This document shows, piece by piece, positions 10,023-18,760 of a stretch of DNA of 46,058 nt (positions are counted from its first letter, which is position 1; every line of letters starts with the position of its first letter). This DNA comes from JBOHER01 sp050701115 (GTDB lineage Bacteria > Actinomycetota > Actinomycetes > Mycobacteriales > Pseudonocardiaceae), in the NCBI GenBank assembly GCA_050701115.1, contig JBOHER010000318.1:1-46058 (forward strand), written 5' to 3'. A program made the translations under genes and the position numbers. The notes under the pieces are model-generated. The model was not told the DNA's origin. It ran no database searches and saw only the letters and a list, made by a program, of their open reading frames with translations.

Positions 10023-10028
10023 TACCCT
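10023..10028 (+). promoter_or_regulatory. -10 element (TACCCT) for leaderless KimA-like gene
   Basis: TACCCT ends 8 nt before the GTG at 10037, so transcription should start at or next to the start codon. TTGGCG at 9997-10002 is a possible -35 with a long 20-bp spacer. Confidence 0.5.
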
Positions 10029-10036
10029 TTTCCTTC

Positions 10037-12061
10037 GTGCTCAAGTTCACCACGGCTGTGAAGCGATTGGTGCTGGGTCGACCGTTCCGCAGTGACCGGT
10101 TGGCGCACACCCTGCTGCCCAAGCGCATCGCGCTGCCGGTGTTCGCATCGGACCCGATGTCCAGCGTGGCCTATGCGCCCGAGGAGATCCTGCTCGTGCT
10201 GTCCGTCGCGGGCGCGTCGGCGTATGTGTTCAGTCCGTGGATCGGCCTCGGCGTCGCGCTGGTCATGCTCGCGGTGGTCGCGTCCTACCGGCAGAACGTC
10301 CGGGCATACACCTCCGGCGGTGGCGACTACGAGGTCGCCACGGTCAACCATGGGCGCAGGTGGGGGCTGGTGGTCGGCAGCGCGCTGCTGGTCGACTATG
10401 TGCTCACTGTCGCGGTGTCCATTTCGGCGGCCGCGGCCAACGTCGGCTCGGCCATCTCGTTCGTCGCGACCCACAAGGTGGCCTTCGCGGTCGTGGCGAT
10501 CACGCTGCTGGCCGCCATCAACCTGCGCGGCGTGCGGGAATCCGGTACCGCCTTCGCCATTCCCTCCTACGCCTTCGTCATCGGCATCCTGGTCATGATC
10601 GCGTGGGGCGCGCTGCGGGTGTTCGTCCTCGACGACGAGGTGCGCGCGGAAAGCGCCGACCTGGTGCTGGTCGAGGAGGGCGAGCACTTGGCGGGCTTCG
10701 CCTTCGCGTTCCTGATCCTGCGCGCGTTCTCCTCCGGCAGTGCCGCACTGACCGGTGTGGAGGCGATCAGCAACGGGGTGCCCGCATTCCGCAAGCCGAG
10801 GGGCCGCAACGCGGCGACCACCCTGCTGATGATGGGCGCGATCGCGATCACCATGTTCCTCGGCCTGCTGTTCCTTGCCAACGTCACCGGCGTGAAGCTG
10901 GCCGAGCATCCGGAGCACCAGTTGGTGAACGCGCCCGAGGGTTACGAGCAGAAGACCATGGTCGCCCAACTGGCCAACGCGGTGTTCTCCGAGTTCACCC
11001 CGGCGAGCTGGTATGTCATCTTCTTCACCGGCCTCATCCTGGTGCTCGCCGCCAACACCGCGTTCAACGGGTTCCCGGTGCTGGGATCGATCCTGGCCCA
11101 GGACCGCTACCTGCCGCGTCAGCTGCACACCAGGGGAGATCGCCTGGCGTTCTCCAACGGCATCGTCATCCTTTCGCTGTTCGCGATCGTGCTCGTGGTG
11201 GCCTTCGACGGCGAGGTCACCCGGCTCATCCAGCTCTACATCGTCGGTGTGTTCATGGCGTTCGTGATCAGTCAGAGCGGCATGATCCGGCACTGGAACC
11301 GACTGCTGCGCACGGAGACCGATCCCAGCGAGCGGCGGCGCATGCGGCGCTCCCAGGCGATCAACGCGGTCGGGTTCTCCTCCACCGCTGTGGTACTTGT
11401 GGTCATCCTTGTCACCAAGTTCACCGAGGGAGCATGGATCTCGCTTGCCGCGATGGCAGGTTTCTACCTGCTGATGAGCGCCATCAGCAGGCACTACGAC
11501 CGGGTGTCCGTCGAACTCGCCGAAGCCGAGGACCAGCCCGCGGTGATGCCCTCCCGCAACCACGTCATCGTGCTGGTCTCCAAGCTGCACCGGCCGACGG
11601 TGCGCGCCCTCGGATACGCGCGGGCCATGCGCCCGGACATTCTGGAGGCGGTCACGGTGAACGTCGATGAACCGGACACCCAGGCGCTGGTCGAGGAATG
11701 GGACAAGCACGACTTCCGGATCCCGCTGAAGGTCGTCGAATCTCCGTACCGCGAGGTCACCAAGCCGGTACTGGACTACGTCAAGCGGGTGCGCGGCAGC
11801 AACCCGCGCGATGTGGTGACCGTGTTCATTCCCGAGTACGTCGTCGGTCACTGGTGGGAGCAGTTGCTGCACAACCAGAGCGCGTTGCGCCTGAAGGGCA
11901 GGCTGCTCTTCCAGCCCGGCGTGATGGTGACCAGCGTGCCCTGGCAGCTCGCCTCGTCGCAACGGCGCGGCGCCCGCGAGCTGCCTGCGCGTTCGGCGGC
12001 AGGAGACGTGCGTCGTGGTCTGTTCCTGCCGGAGGGCAGCGAGGAGGACACCGGCCGGTGA
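10037..12061 (+). CDS. KimA-like APC-superfamily potassium transporter
   Basis: Integral membrane transporter (674 aa) of the APC superfamily with about 12 membrane helices and a C-terminal cytosolic domain of ~170 residues. Stretches match the Bacillus KimA (YdaO) type as I recall it: DYVLTVAVSISA, AFSSGSAALTGVEAISNGVP, GDRLAFSNGI, and near the C-terminus LLHNQSALRLKGRLL. A potassium:proton symport role is therefore better supported than the usual amino-acid permease label, and adjacency to two RCK regulators agrees. The GTG at 10037 is chosen on the TACCCT leaderless signal and the alignment VLKFTTAVKRLVLG. Its stop overlaps the next gene's GTG (GTGA). Equivalent of Rv2690c. Confidence 0.88.
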   Translation: MLKFTTAVKRLVLGRPFRSDRLAHTLLPKRIALPVFASDPMSSVAYAPEEILLVLSVAGASAYVFSPWIGLGVALVMLAVVASYRQNVRAYTSGGGDYEVATVNHGRRWGLVVGSALLVDYVLTVAVSISAAAANVGSAISFVATHKVAFAVVAITLLAAINLRGVRESGTAFAIPSYAFVIGILVMIAWGALRVFVLDDEVRAESADLVLVEEGEHLAGFAFAFLILRAFSSGSAALTGVEAISNGVPAFRKPRGRNAATTLLMMGAIAITMFLGLLFLANVTGVKLAEHPEHQLVNAPEGYEQKTMVAQLANAVFSEFTPASWYVIFFTGLILVLAANTAFNGFPVLGSILAQDRYLPRQLHTRGDRLAFSNGIVILSLFAIVLVVAFDGEVTRLIQLYIVGVFMAFVISQSGMIRHWNRLLRTETDPSERRRMRRSQAINAVGFSSTAVVLVVILVTKFTEGAWISLAAMAGFYLLMSAISRHYDRVSVELAEAEDQPAVMPSRNHVIVLVSKLHRPTVRALGYARAMRPDILEAVTVNVDEPDTQALVEEWDKHDFRIPLKVVESPYREVTKPVLDYVKRVRGSNPRDVVTVFIPEYVVGHWWEQLLHNQSALRLKGRLLFQPGVMVTSVPWQLASSQRRGARELPARSAAGDVRRGLFLPEGSEEDTGR

Positions 12062-13299
12062 CCGAACCGCGGGACAACGCGGGCTGGACGGGACGACGAC
12101 TGGAGCTCGACGTCGGTTCGGTCGCGCACGGCGGGCACTGCGTTTCCCGGGTCTATGAGGCACAGCCGGGGGCGCCGGGTGGCCGGGTGGTCTTCGTGCG
12201 CCATGCCTTGCCTGGCGAGCGTGTGGTTGCGGTGGTGACCGAGGACCGCGGGGGATCGTTCTGCCGCGCGGATGCGGTCGAAGTGCTGAGGGCGGCGCCG
12301 GGACGGGTGCGGCCGCCGTGTCCGCTGGCCGGACCAGGACTGTGCGGCGGCTGTGACTGGCAGCACGCGACGCCGCAGGTCCAGCGGAGCCTGAAGGCTC
12401 AGGTGATCACCGAGCAACTCCACAGGCTGGCAGGCATCGATCTTGCGGTGGAGGTCGAGGAGCTGCCCGGCGGACCACTGGGGTGGCGCAGCAGGGTGCG
12501 CCTGGTGGCCGGGCGGGACGGCCGGGCGGGTCTGCGTGCGCATCGCAGTCATCGGGTGGTGCCGCTGGCCGGCGTCGGCTGCGCGATCGCCGTGCCCGGG
12601 GTGCTGGATGGCGCACTCGACCGCAGGTGGCGGCCCGGCAGCGAACTCGAGATCACCAAGGACGCCGAGGGACAGGTGCATGTCCGCTCGTTCGAGACGG
12701 TGCACGGTAAGCCACGCTCCCGGCAACTCGCCGGCGGGGTCGCGCGGGAACGCGCGGCGGGCAGGTCGTGGCGGTTGGGCGCACACGGCTTCTGGCAGGT
12801 GCATCCGGCTGCCGCCGACGCGCTGGCCGAAGCGGTCGGTGCGTGGACGCGGGCAGCCAAGGGCGCGATGGTGTGGGATCTATACGCGGGCGTCGGATTG
12901 TTCGCGGCGGTGCTGGCCGAGCAGGTCGGCCCTTCTGGTGGCGTGCTGGCGGTGGAATCGTCCCGCCGAGCCGTCTCCGACGGCAAGGCGAACCTGGCCG
13001 ACCTGCCCCAGGTGCGGTGGCAGTCCGGCCGGGTCGAGACGGTCATCGGCTCGGCGGATGAGCGTCCGCAGGTGGTCGTGTTGGACCCCCCGCGCAAGGG
13101 CGCGGGCCGGGTTGTGGTGGACGCTATCGCAGCGGCCGGTCCGCGACGGGTCGTGTACGTGGCGTGTGATCCGGCCGCTCTCGCGCGGGACGTGGCCACC
13201 TTCACCTCACACGGTTACCAGTTGGCTGAGCTGCGGGCATTCGACGCGTTCCCCATGACGCATCACGTGGAGTGCGTTGCGCTCCTGGAATCCTCCTAG
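12058..13299 (+). CDS. TrmA/RumA-family SAM-dependent RNA (uracil-5-)-methyltransferase
   Basis: Probable m5U methyltransferase of tRNA or 23S rRNA (413 aa). An N-terminal TRAM domain (about 1-75) precedes an iron-sulfur cluster motif (C88, C96, C99 in CPLAGPGLCGGCDWQH). The SAM-binding motif DLYAGVGLFAAVLAE lies near 275-290, and the catalytic region includes VVLDPPRKGAG and VYVACDPAALARD with the nucleophilic Cys. Start GTG 12058 overlaps the transporter stop as GTGA and has GAGGAGGA upstream. Equivalent of Rv2689c. Whether it acts on tRNA or rRNA cannot be told here. Confidence 0.92.
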   Translation: MTEPRDNAGWTGRRLELDVGSVAHGGHCVSRVYEAQPGAPGGRVVFVRHALPGERVVAVVTEDRGGSFCRADAVEVLRAAPGRVRPPCPLAGPGLCGGCDWQHATPQVQRSLKAQVITEQLHRLAGIDLAVEVEELPGGPLGWRSRVRLVAGRDGRAGLRAHRSHRVVPLAGVGCAIAVPGVLDGALDRRWRPGSELEITKDAEGQVHVRSFETVHGKPRSRQLAGGVARERAAGRSWRLGAHGFWQVHPAAADALAEAVGAWTRAAKGAMVWDLYAGVGLFAAVLAEQVGPSGGVLAVESSRRAVSDGKANLADLPQVRWQSGRVETVIGSADERPQVVVLDPPRKGAGRVVVDAIAAAGPRRVVYVACDPAALARDVATFTSHGYQLAELRAFDAFPMTHHVECVALLESS

Positions 13300-13334
13300 A
13301 CTGGGAGCGCTGTTCACAACCGACCCAGCGATCG

Positions 13335-13350
13335 CGGGCCGTTAGGCCCG
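13335..13350. terminator. Short hairpin upstream of dxs
   Basis: CGGGCC-GTTA-GGCCCG, a 6-bp perfect stem with a tetraloop, 35 nt after the methyltransferase stop and ~130 nt before dxs. There is no T tract, so it may be a weak terminator or a leader structure of dxs. Confidence 0.4.
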
Positions 13351-13481
13351 TGCGAGCGGTCGGTGCAGGTAGCAGCACCATTCGCAACCACCCACCGCGT
13401 GAACAGCGCGAGTTTTGAATGAGACACTGGGATGAGCTGTCCGCTCGGCTGAGGGACGGCTCGCGAGCGAGAGGTAGGTTT

Positions 13482-15413
13482 GTGACGTTGCTCGAGGCCC
13501 TGCGGGGCCCGGACGATCTGAAGCGGATGAGCCGGGACGAGCTGACCGTCCTCGCCGCGGAGATCCGGGCGTTCCTGGTCGACAAGGTCTGCAAGGCCGG
13601 CGGTCACCTCGGACCGAATCTCGGGGTCGTCGAACTGACGTTGGCCCTGCACCGGGTGTTCGATTCGCCGAAGGACGCGATCGTCTACGACGTCGGCCAC
13701 CAGAGTTACGTGCACAAGATCGTCACCGGCAGGCAGGCAGGTTTCGACCTGCTGCGCCAGCGCGGCGGGGTGTCCGGCTACCCGGCCCGCGAGGAGAGCG
13801 AACACGATCTGGTGGAGAACAGTCACGCTTCCACCGCGCTGTCCTACGCCGATGGGCTGGCCAAGGCGTTCGAGCTCGCCGGTGGCGGCCGCAGCGTGGT
13901 GGCGGTAGTGGGCGATGGCGCGCTGACCGGCGGCATGTGCTGGGAGGCGTTGAACAACATCGCCGCCGCCAAGCGCCCCGTGGTCGTGGTGATCAACGAC
14001 AACGGGCGCTCCTATCTGCCCACCATCGGCGGGATCGCCGAGCACCTCGCGTCTCTGCGCCTGCAGCCCGGCTACGAACGCCTCCTCGAGCGGGGCAAGC
14101 ACCTGCTGCAGCACACACCGGTGGTGGGCAAGCCGATGTACGCGGCGGCACACGCGGCCAAGGCGGGCCTGAAGGACGCGCTGAGCCCGCAGGCGATGTT
14201 CTCCGATCTCGGCCTGAAGTACCTCGGTCCGGTGGACGGCCACGACCTTCACGCCCTGGAAGCGGCGATGACCAGGGCCAAGGCGTTCGGCGGACCGGTC
14301 ATCGTGCACGCGGTGACCGAGAAGGGGCACGGGTACCCGCCTGCCGTCAACGACGAGACCGACCAGATGCACCAGACCGACGCGATCGACCCGGAGACCG
14401 GTATGCCGCCGGTGAAGGGCACCAGTTGGACGTCGGTGTTCGGTACCGAACTCGTGCGAATCGCCGATCAGCGCCCAGACGTGGTCGCGATCACGGCCGC
14501 GATGCTGCACTCCACCGGGCTGCACAAGATGGCTGCCGCCCATCCCGATCGGGTATTCGACGTCGGGATCGCCGAACAGCACGCGGTGACCTCGGCGGCA
14601 GGTCTGGCGATGGGCGGGATGCACCCGGTTGTCGCGGTGTACTCCACCTTCCTGAATCGGGCATTCGACCAGCTGCTGATGGATGTCGCACTGCACCGTC
14701 TGCCGGTCACCCTTGTGCTCGACCGGGCGGGCATCACCGGGCCGGACGGGGCCAGCCACCACGGTATGTGGGACCTGTCGCTGCTCGGCCTCGTGCCGGG
14801 TATCCGGGTTGCCGCGCCCCGGGACGAGGCGACCCTGCGGGAGGAACTGCGCGAGGCGGTCGAGGTTTCCGATGGTCCGACCGCGCTGCGGTTCTCGCGG
14901 GGCAGCGTGGTTGCCGAGGTGGCCGCGCTGGAGCGAGTGGGCACGGTCGACATCCTGCGCAGACCTGCGCCCGACACCGGATCCGACGTGCTGTTGATCC
15001 CGATCGGCGCGTTCGGTGAGCTCGGTGTGACCGCGGCGGGCAAGCTGTCCGATCAGGGCATCGGGGTCACCGTCGTCGACCCGCGGTGGGTGCTTCCGGT
15101 GCCGGCCGAACTGGTCGAGCTCGCCCGCAGGCACCGTCTGGTGGTGACGGTGGAGGACAGCGGCAGGCACGGTGGGTTCGGTTCCGCGCTTGCGGCTGTG
15201 CTGCGGGACTCCGACTGTGATGTGCCGTTGCGTGACCTGGCTGTTCCGCAGCGCTTCCACGCGCATGCCTCGCGCGGGGAGGTGCTCGCATCGCTTGGCC
15301 TGACCGCGCAGGATGTCGCGCGTAAGGTCACCGAATGGGTCGCCGATCGGTTCGACGAGCGTGCGGTCGCGGCAGAGGATCTCGGCGAGCGTCTGCCCGA
15401 ACGCCCCAGTTAA
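13482..15413 (+). CDS. dxs: 1-deoxy-D-xylulose-5-phosphate synthase
   Basis: First enzyme of the MEP isoprenoid pathway: condenses pyruvate and glyceraldehyde 3-phosphate, using thiamine diphosphate. The protein is 643 aa, normal for Dxs. Visible motifs: substrate/cofactor histidines in CKAGGHLGPNLG and YDVGHQSYVHK, the ThDP motif GDGALTGGMCWEALNN, the pyrimidine-domain motif VGIAEQHAVTSAAGLA with the catalytic Glu, and DRAGITGPDGASHHG. The GTG at 13482 (MTLLEALRGP) is preceded by AGAGGTAGG and starts at the usual family N-terminus, so upstream in-frame codons are not used. Confidence 0.97.
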   Translation: MTLLEALRGPDDLKRMSRDELTVLAAEIRAFLVDKVCKAGGHLGPNLGVVELTLALHRVFDSPKDAIVYDVGHQSYVHKIVTGRQAGFDLLRQRGGVSGYPAREESEHDLVENSHASTALSYADGLAKAFELAGGGRSVVAVVGDGALTGGMCWEALNNIAAAKRPVVVVINDNGRSYLPTIGGIAEHLASLRLQPGYERLLERGKHLLQHTPVVGKPMYAAAHAAKAGLKDALSPQAMFSDLGLKYLGPVDGHDLHALEAAMTRAKAFGGPVIVHAVTEKGHGYPPAVNDETDQMHQTDAIDPETGMPPVKGTSWTSVFGTELVRIADQRPDVVAITAAMLHSTGLHKMAAAHPDRVFDVGIAEQHAVTSAAGLAMGGMHPVVAVYSTFLNRAFDQLLMDVALHRLPVTLVLDRAGITGPDGASHHGMWDLSLLGLVPGIRVAAPRDEATLREELREAVEVSDGPTALRFSRGSVVAEVAALERVGTVDILRRPAPDTGSDVLLIPIGAFGELGVTAAGKLSDQGIGVTVVDPRWVLPVPAELVELARRHRLVVTVEDSGRHGGFGSALAAVLRDSDCDVPLRDLAVPQRFHAHASRGEVLASLGLTAQDVARKVTEWVADRFDERAVAAEDLGERLPERPS

Positions 15414-15448
15414 CGGAACTCTCAGGAACGTGTGGCACGGTAGCTGAC

Positions 15449-16126
15449 GTGCGTATTCTGGTAGTTGAGGACGAGGAAGCCTTGGCCGAAGCCGTCGCGC
15501 GCGGGCTGCGCCGCGAGGGCATGGCCGTCGACGTCGCGCGCAACGGTGATGACGGCCACGAGAAGGCCATGATCACCCGGTATGACGTGGTCGTGCTCGA
15601 CCGCGACCTGCCGGGAATGTCCGGCGACAAGCTGTGCGAGGAGATCGTGGCATCCGGCGAGCTCACCAGGGTGTTGATGTTGACCGCGAGCGGTTCGGTT
15701 TCCGACCGGGTGGAGGGCCTGTCCCGCGGCGCGGACGACTACCTCGCCAAGCCGTTCGCGTTCGCCGAACTGGTCGCTCGCGTGCGGGCGCTGGCCAGGC
15801 GCTCCACTCCGGCGACCCCGCCACTGCTCGCCGCGGCCGATGTGCGCCTTGACCCTGCCAAGCGGACGGTGCGCCGCGACAGCGGACCGATCGAGCTGAC
15901 CCGCAAGGAGTTCGGCGTGCTCGAGGTGCTGCTCTCCGCTGGTGGCTCGGTGGTCAGCAGCGAGGAACTGCTGGAGCGGGTCTGGGACGAGAACGCGGAT
16001 CCGTTCACCACGACGGTGCGGGTGACCGTGATGACCCTGCGCAAGAAGCTCGGCGAGCCGGGGATCATCGAGACCGTGGTGGGCTCGGGATACCGCGTGC
16101 CGGAAGCGGGTACCGTGCAGCAGTGA
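15449..16126 (+). CDS. OmpR-family response regulator, CutR-like
   Basis: DNA-binding response regulator (225 aa). Receiver domain 1-115 with acidic pocket E8-D9, phospho-acceptor D51 (VVLDRDLPG), the switch Thr in LMLTASG and Lys in LAKPF. C-terminal winged helix about 130-222 (ELTRKEFGVLEVLL, TTTVRVTVMTLRKKLG, VGSGYRV). The receiver closely resembles Streptomyces CutR as remembered. The GTG at 15449 is chosen at the conserved N-terminus MRILVVEDEE; no strong ribosome-binding site. The stop overlaps the kinase start as GTGA. Confidence 0.93.
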   Translation: MRILVVEDEEALAEAVARGLRREGMAVDVARNGDDGHEKAMITRYDVVVLDRDLPGMSGDKLCEEIVASGELTRVLMLTASGSVSDRVEGLSRGADDYLAKPFAFAELVARVRALARRSTPATPPLLAAADVRLDPAKRTVRRDSGPIELTRKEFGVLEVLLSAGGSVVSSEELLERVWDENADPFTTTVRVTVMTLRKKLGEPGIIETVVGSGYRVPEAGTVQQ

Positions 16127-17262
16127 TCAACCGCCGCACGTTGCTGCCCGCGCGCAGTTTGCGTGGACGCATCACGCTGCTGGCGGTGTGCCTCGCGGCC
16201 GGGGTCAGCTTGATCCTGCTGGTGCTGGCATGGATGCTGGTCAGCGATTCGGTGGCGGCTGTGCCCCAGATGCCACCAGGCACGAAGGTGCGGGTGGACG
16301 GCGCGGAGGTCGAGGCCTCCGCGCTGGCGGATCACCTGCGCGCACAGGCACTGCAGAAGGTGCTCATCGCGGGTGGTATCGCGTTCGCGTGTGTCGTGCT
16401 GGCCGCTGGGATCCTCGCCTGGGCGCTGACCTCCCAGGTGTTGCGGCCGCTGGCCGAGATCGCGGGCACGGCGCGCAGGTTGTCGGCCGAGTCGCTCGAC
16501 GAGCGCATCGGCACCCTGCACCCCCGGGACGAATTGGCCCGGCTGGCCGAAACGATCGACGCGATGCTGGACCGGCTGGCGGAGGCATTCGACGCGCAAC
16601 GACGGTTCGTGGCCAACGCCAGCCACGAGCTACGCACGCCGCTGACGGTGATCCGCGCGGAACTGGACGTGACTCTCGCCGACGACAAGGTCGGCCCCGG
16701 TGAGCTGCGCCGGATGGCCGAGGTGGTGCGGGCCGCGACACAACGCGCCGAACAGCTCGTTGGCGCGCTTCTCCTGCTTGCCAGGACCGACCAGATCGGA
16801 CTCGCCGTCCGCGAGCCGGTCGACCTTGCCGCTGTGGTGGCCAGCGCATGGCGGGCCACCCGCATCGAGGCCGAGCAGCGCGGCCTGAAGGTCGAGTTCC
16901 ACACCGCGCCTGCCCCCGCCGTCGGCGATCCGGCATTGCTCGAGCGGGTCGCGGGCAACCTGCTGGAGAACGCGGTGCGCCACAACAATGACGACGGCTG
17001 GATATCGGTACGCACCGAAGCGCGTGCCACGCACTCGGCGCTCCTGGTGCGGTCGTCCGGCCCGCTGATCGATCCGGCAACGGTGTCGGAACTGTTCGAG
17101 CCATTCTTCAGGGGTGGCACGGCCAGAACGGCGCGCTCCGGCAGCGGTCTGGGCCTGTCCATCGTGCGCGCAGCAGTAGAGGCACACGGTGGCACCGTGC
17201 ACGCCGAACCCGTCGTGGGCGGTGGACTCTCGGTCACCGTGCAGTTACCCAGCGCACCTTAG
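16123..17262 (+). CDS. Sensor histidine kinase, CutS-like
   Basis: Membrane histidine kinase (379 aa), partner of the preceding regulator (GTGA overlap). Two membrane helices at about 17-40 and 80-103 enclose a short ~40-residue extracytoplasmic loop. HAMP follows (about 104-156), then the HisKA box with H168 (ASHELRTPLTV), N box NLLENAVRHNNDDG, and G box SGSGLGLSIVRAA. The extracytoplasmic loop (DSVAAVPQMPPGTKVRV...) contains no cysteine. The 3' end is followed directly by a large inverted repeat rather than a simple terminator. Confidence 0.93.
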   Translation: MINRRTLLPARSLRGRITLLAVCLAAGVSLILLVLAWMLVSDSVAAVPQMPPGTKVRVDGAEVEASALADHLRAQALQKVLIAGGIAFACVVLAAGILAWALTSQVLRPLAEIAGTARRLSAESLDERIGTLHPRDELARLAETIDAMLDRLAEAFDAQRRFVANASHELRTPLTVIRAELDVTLADDKVGPGELRRMAEVVRAATQRAEQLVGALLLLARTDQIGLAVREPVDLAAVVASAWRATRIEAEQRGLKVEFHTAPAPAVGDPALLERVAGNLLENAVRHNNDDGWISVRTEARATHSALLVRSSGPLIDPATVSELFEPFFRGGTARTARSGSGLGLSIVRAAVEAHGGTVHAEPVVGGGLSVTVQLPSAP

Positions 17263-17265
17263 GTA

Positions 17266-17408
17266 TGGGTGTCTTCAAGACCTACAAACCGTTCCCCTGG
17301 CACGGGTCAACCGCCACAAACCGGAGTGCCCCTTGTGGCGGGCGCCTGTAACCGTTTGCGGCGGTTGGCGACATCCTCCGGCGGGTTTGGTGGTCTTGAA
17401 GACACCCA
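17266..17408. repeat. 143-bp nested inverted repeat between convergent genes
   Basis: Outer arms of 25 bp (17266-17290 and 17384-17408) match at 23 of 25 positions, including the 17-mer TGGGTGTCTTCAAGACC and the 6-mer CAAACC. An inner pair (CAACCGCC at 17308-17315 with GGCGGTTG at 17360-17367, extended by CAAAC/GTTTG) is spaced in register, and a third GC-rich pairing closes around 17328-17345. The whole block can fold into one long imperfect hairpin. Each outer arm also contains a self-complementary GTCTT-C-AAGAC. It fills the gap between the sensor kinase and ribonuclease D stop codons. It is much larger than a normal terminator and may be a dispersed repeat or a miniature element. Confidence 0.8.
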
Positions 17409-17423
17409 CACTTGGGTGCGGAC

Positions 17424-18668
17424 TCATTTGGCGGTTTGTTTCAGTGCCTTGCTGAGCGTTTCCGCTGTGAGGTCGATCTGCCATGGGCGTGCGCCGTCTT
17501 CCCGCAGCGATGCTGCGACGGACGCCACGCTGAGGTCGGCAGGCGGTTGCCAGCACAGCCGTCGGACGAGATCGGGTAGCAGCAGGTTCTCCGCGGGCAG
17601 ACGATGTTTGTGCGCGCGTTTGGTCAAGCCGGCCCGTGCGGCTGCGAGCCGGGCGGCCGCATCCGGGTCACGGTCGGCCCACCGGTTGGGCGGAGGTGGG
17701 CCACCGTTGTTCGGTGCGGCGGCAGGCAGCTCGGCATCCGGCAGCCGCCGCGCGGTCTGAATGTGCCGCAGCCACACCGCCGAGAGCTTGCGCTGCATAC
17801 GACCGCCGAAGACGGGCAGCGCGCGGAGGTCTTCGATCGTGCTCGGAACACTCGTCGATGCCGCGATGATCGCGCTGTCGGGCAGCACCCTGCTCGGTGC
17901 ACGGTCTCGCTGCCGGGCCAACTGGTCGCGCGCCTGCCAGAGGGCACGCACGATTGCGAGGTTGCGCGGCGACCGAACCTTGTGGATACCGGAGGTGCGA
18001 CGCCATGGCTCCGCCCGCGGCTCGGGCGGGTCCGCGGTGCGAATCGCCTCGAACTCCTGGTGAGCCCAGTCCAGCTTTCCTTGCTCTTCGAGATCCGTGA
18101 TGATCACATCGCGCAGCGGCAGGAGCAACTCGACATCGAGGGCGGCGTAGTTCAACCAGGACGTGGGCAACGGCCGGGTGGACCAGTCAGCCGCACTGTG
18201 CCCCTTCTCGAGCCGGAAGCCCAGCAACCGCTCGACGAGGGTGCCCAGCGCCACCCGGTCATATCCGGCCAGCCTACCTGCCAGCTCGGTATCGAACAGG
18301 CTGGCCGGCCGCAGGTCCAGTTCGGCGAGACAGGGGAGGTCCTGGGATGCGGCGTGCAGCACCCAATCCGTGCCGTCCAAAACCTGCACCAGCGGGCGCA
18401 GGTCGCCGTCGAGTGCGATCGGGTCGATCAAGATCGTCCCCGAACCCTCGCGACGCAGCTGCACGAGGTAGGCCCTCGGCCAATAGCGGTAGCCCGATGC
18501 GCGCTCGGTGTCGATGGCGACCGCACCTGACCCGCCCTTGAGTGCGTCGCAGGCGCGGGCGAGGGCTGCTGTATCGGCCACCACATCGGGGGTGCCGTCG
18601 CGAGGTTCGGTCAGCGTTTCGGGCGCTGGCCGCTCAGGAGCATCGGTGCTGTCCTGAGGGCTGTCCAC
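17424..18668 (-). CDS. Ribonuclease D-like 3'-5' exonuclease with HRDC domain
   Basis: DEDD-superfamily 3'-5' exoribonuclease (414 aa), likely in tRNA or other RNA 3' processing. Exo I: VAIDTERASGYRYWPRAYLVQL (D-x-E). Exo II: HAASQDLPCL. Exo III: YAALDVELLLPL. One HRDC domain follows at about 230-310 (SPRNLAIVRALWQARDQLARQRD), then a second partial HRDC-like C-terminus. Equivalent of Rv2681. The start is GTG 18668, exactly 7 nt after TAGTGT, fitting a leaderless mRNA; an in-frame ATG at 18755 would add 29 unconserved residues. Confidence 0.92.
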   Translation of the reverse strand: MDSPQDSTDAPERPAPETLTEPRDGTPDVVADTAALARACDALKGGSGAVAIDTERASGYRYWPRAYLVQLRREGSGTILIDPIALDGDLRPLVQVLDGTDWVLHAASQDLPCLAELDLRPASLFDTELAGRLAGYDRVALGTLVERLLGFRLEKGHSAADWSTRPLPTSWLNYAALDVELLLPLRDVIITDLEEQGKLDWAHQEFEAIRTADPPEPRAEPWRRTSGIHKVRSPRNLAIVRALWQARDQLARQRDRAPSRVLPDSAIIAASTSVPSTIEDLRALPVFGGRMQRKLSAVWLRHIQTARRLPDAELPAAAPNNGGPPPPNRWADRDPDAAARLAAARAGLTKRAHKHRLPAENLLLPDLVRRLCWQPPADLSVASVAASLREDGARPWQIDLTAETLSKALKQTAK

Positions 18669-18675
18669 GGACGAA

Positions 18676-18681
18676 ACACTA
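18676..18681 (-). promoter_or_regulatory. -10 element (TAGTGT) for leaderless ribonuclease D gene
   Basis: On the minus strand TAGTGT is followed by exactly 7 nt and then GTG 18668. No -35 or Shine-Dalgarno sequence is evident. Confidence 0.5.
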
Positions 18682-18760
18682 CGGGACGGCCCGGCCGGCC
18701 CGCCCACCCGTTGCCCCGCCAGCCACTCCACGTGGCCTGCGGGGCGAACAGGCATGTGGT

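Noticed and set aside
9882..10036. c-di-AMP (ydaO-type) riboswitch before the KimA-like gene
   Set aside because: The -10 sits 8 nt before the GTG, so there is no leader to hold a riboswitch.
9707..12163. Very long open frame (818 codons) on the minus strand opposite the KimA-like gene
   Set aside because: It is a His/Arg/Gln-rich shadow typical of high-GC DNA, without ribosome-binding site or domain. The plus strand encodes a clear transporter.
13314..15266. Long minus-strand frame opposite dxs
   Set aside because: Antisense shadow with low-complexity Arg/His/Gly composition; dxs is unambiguous.
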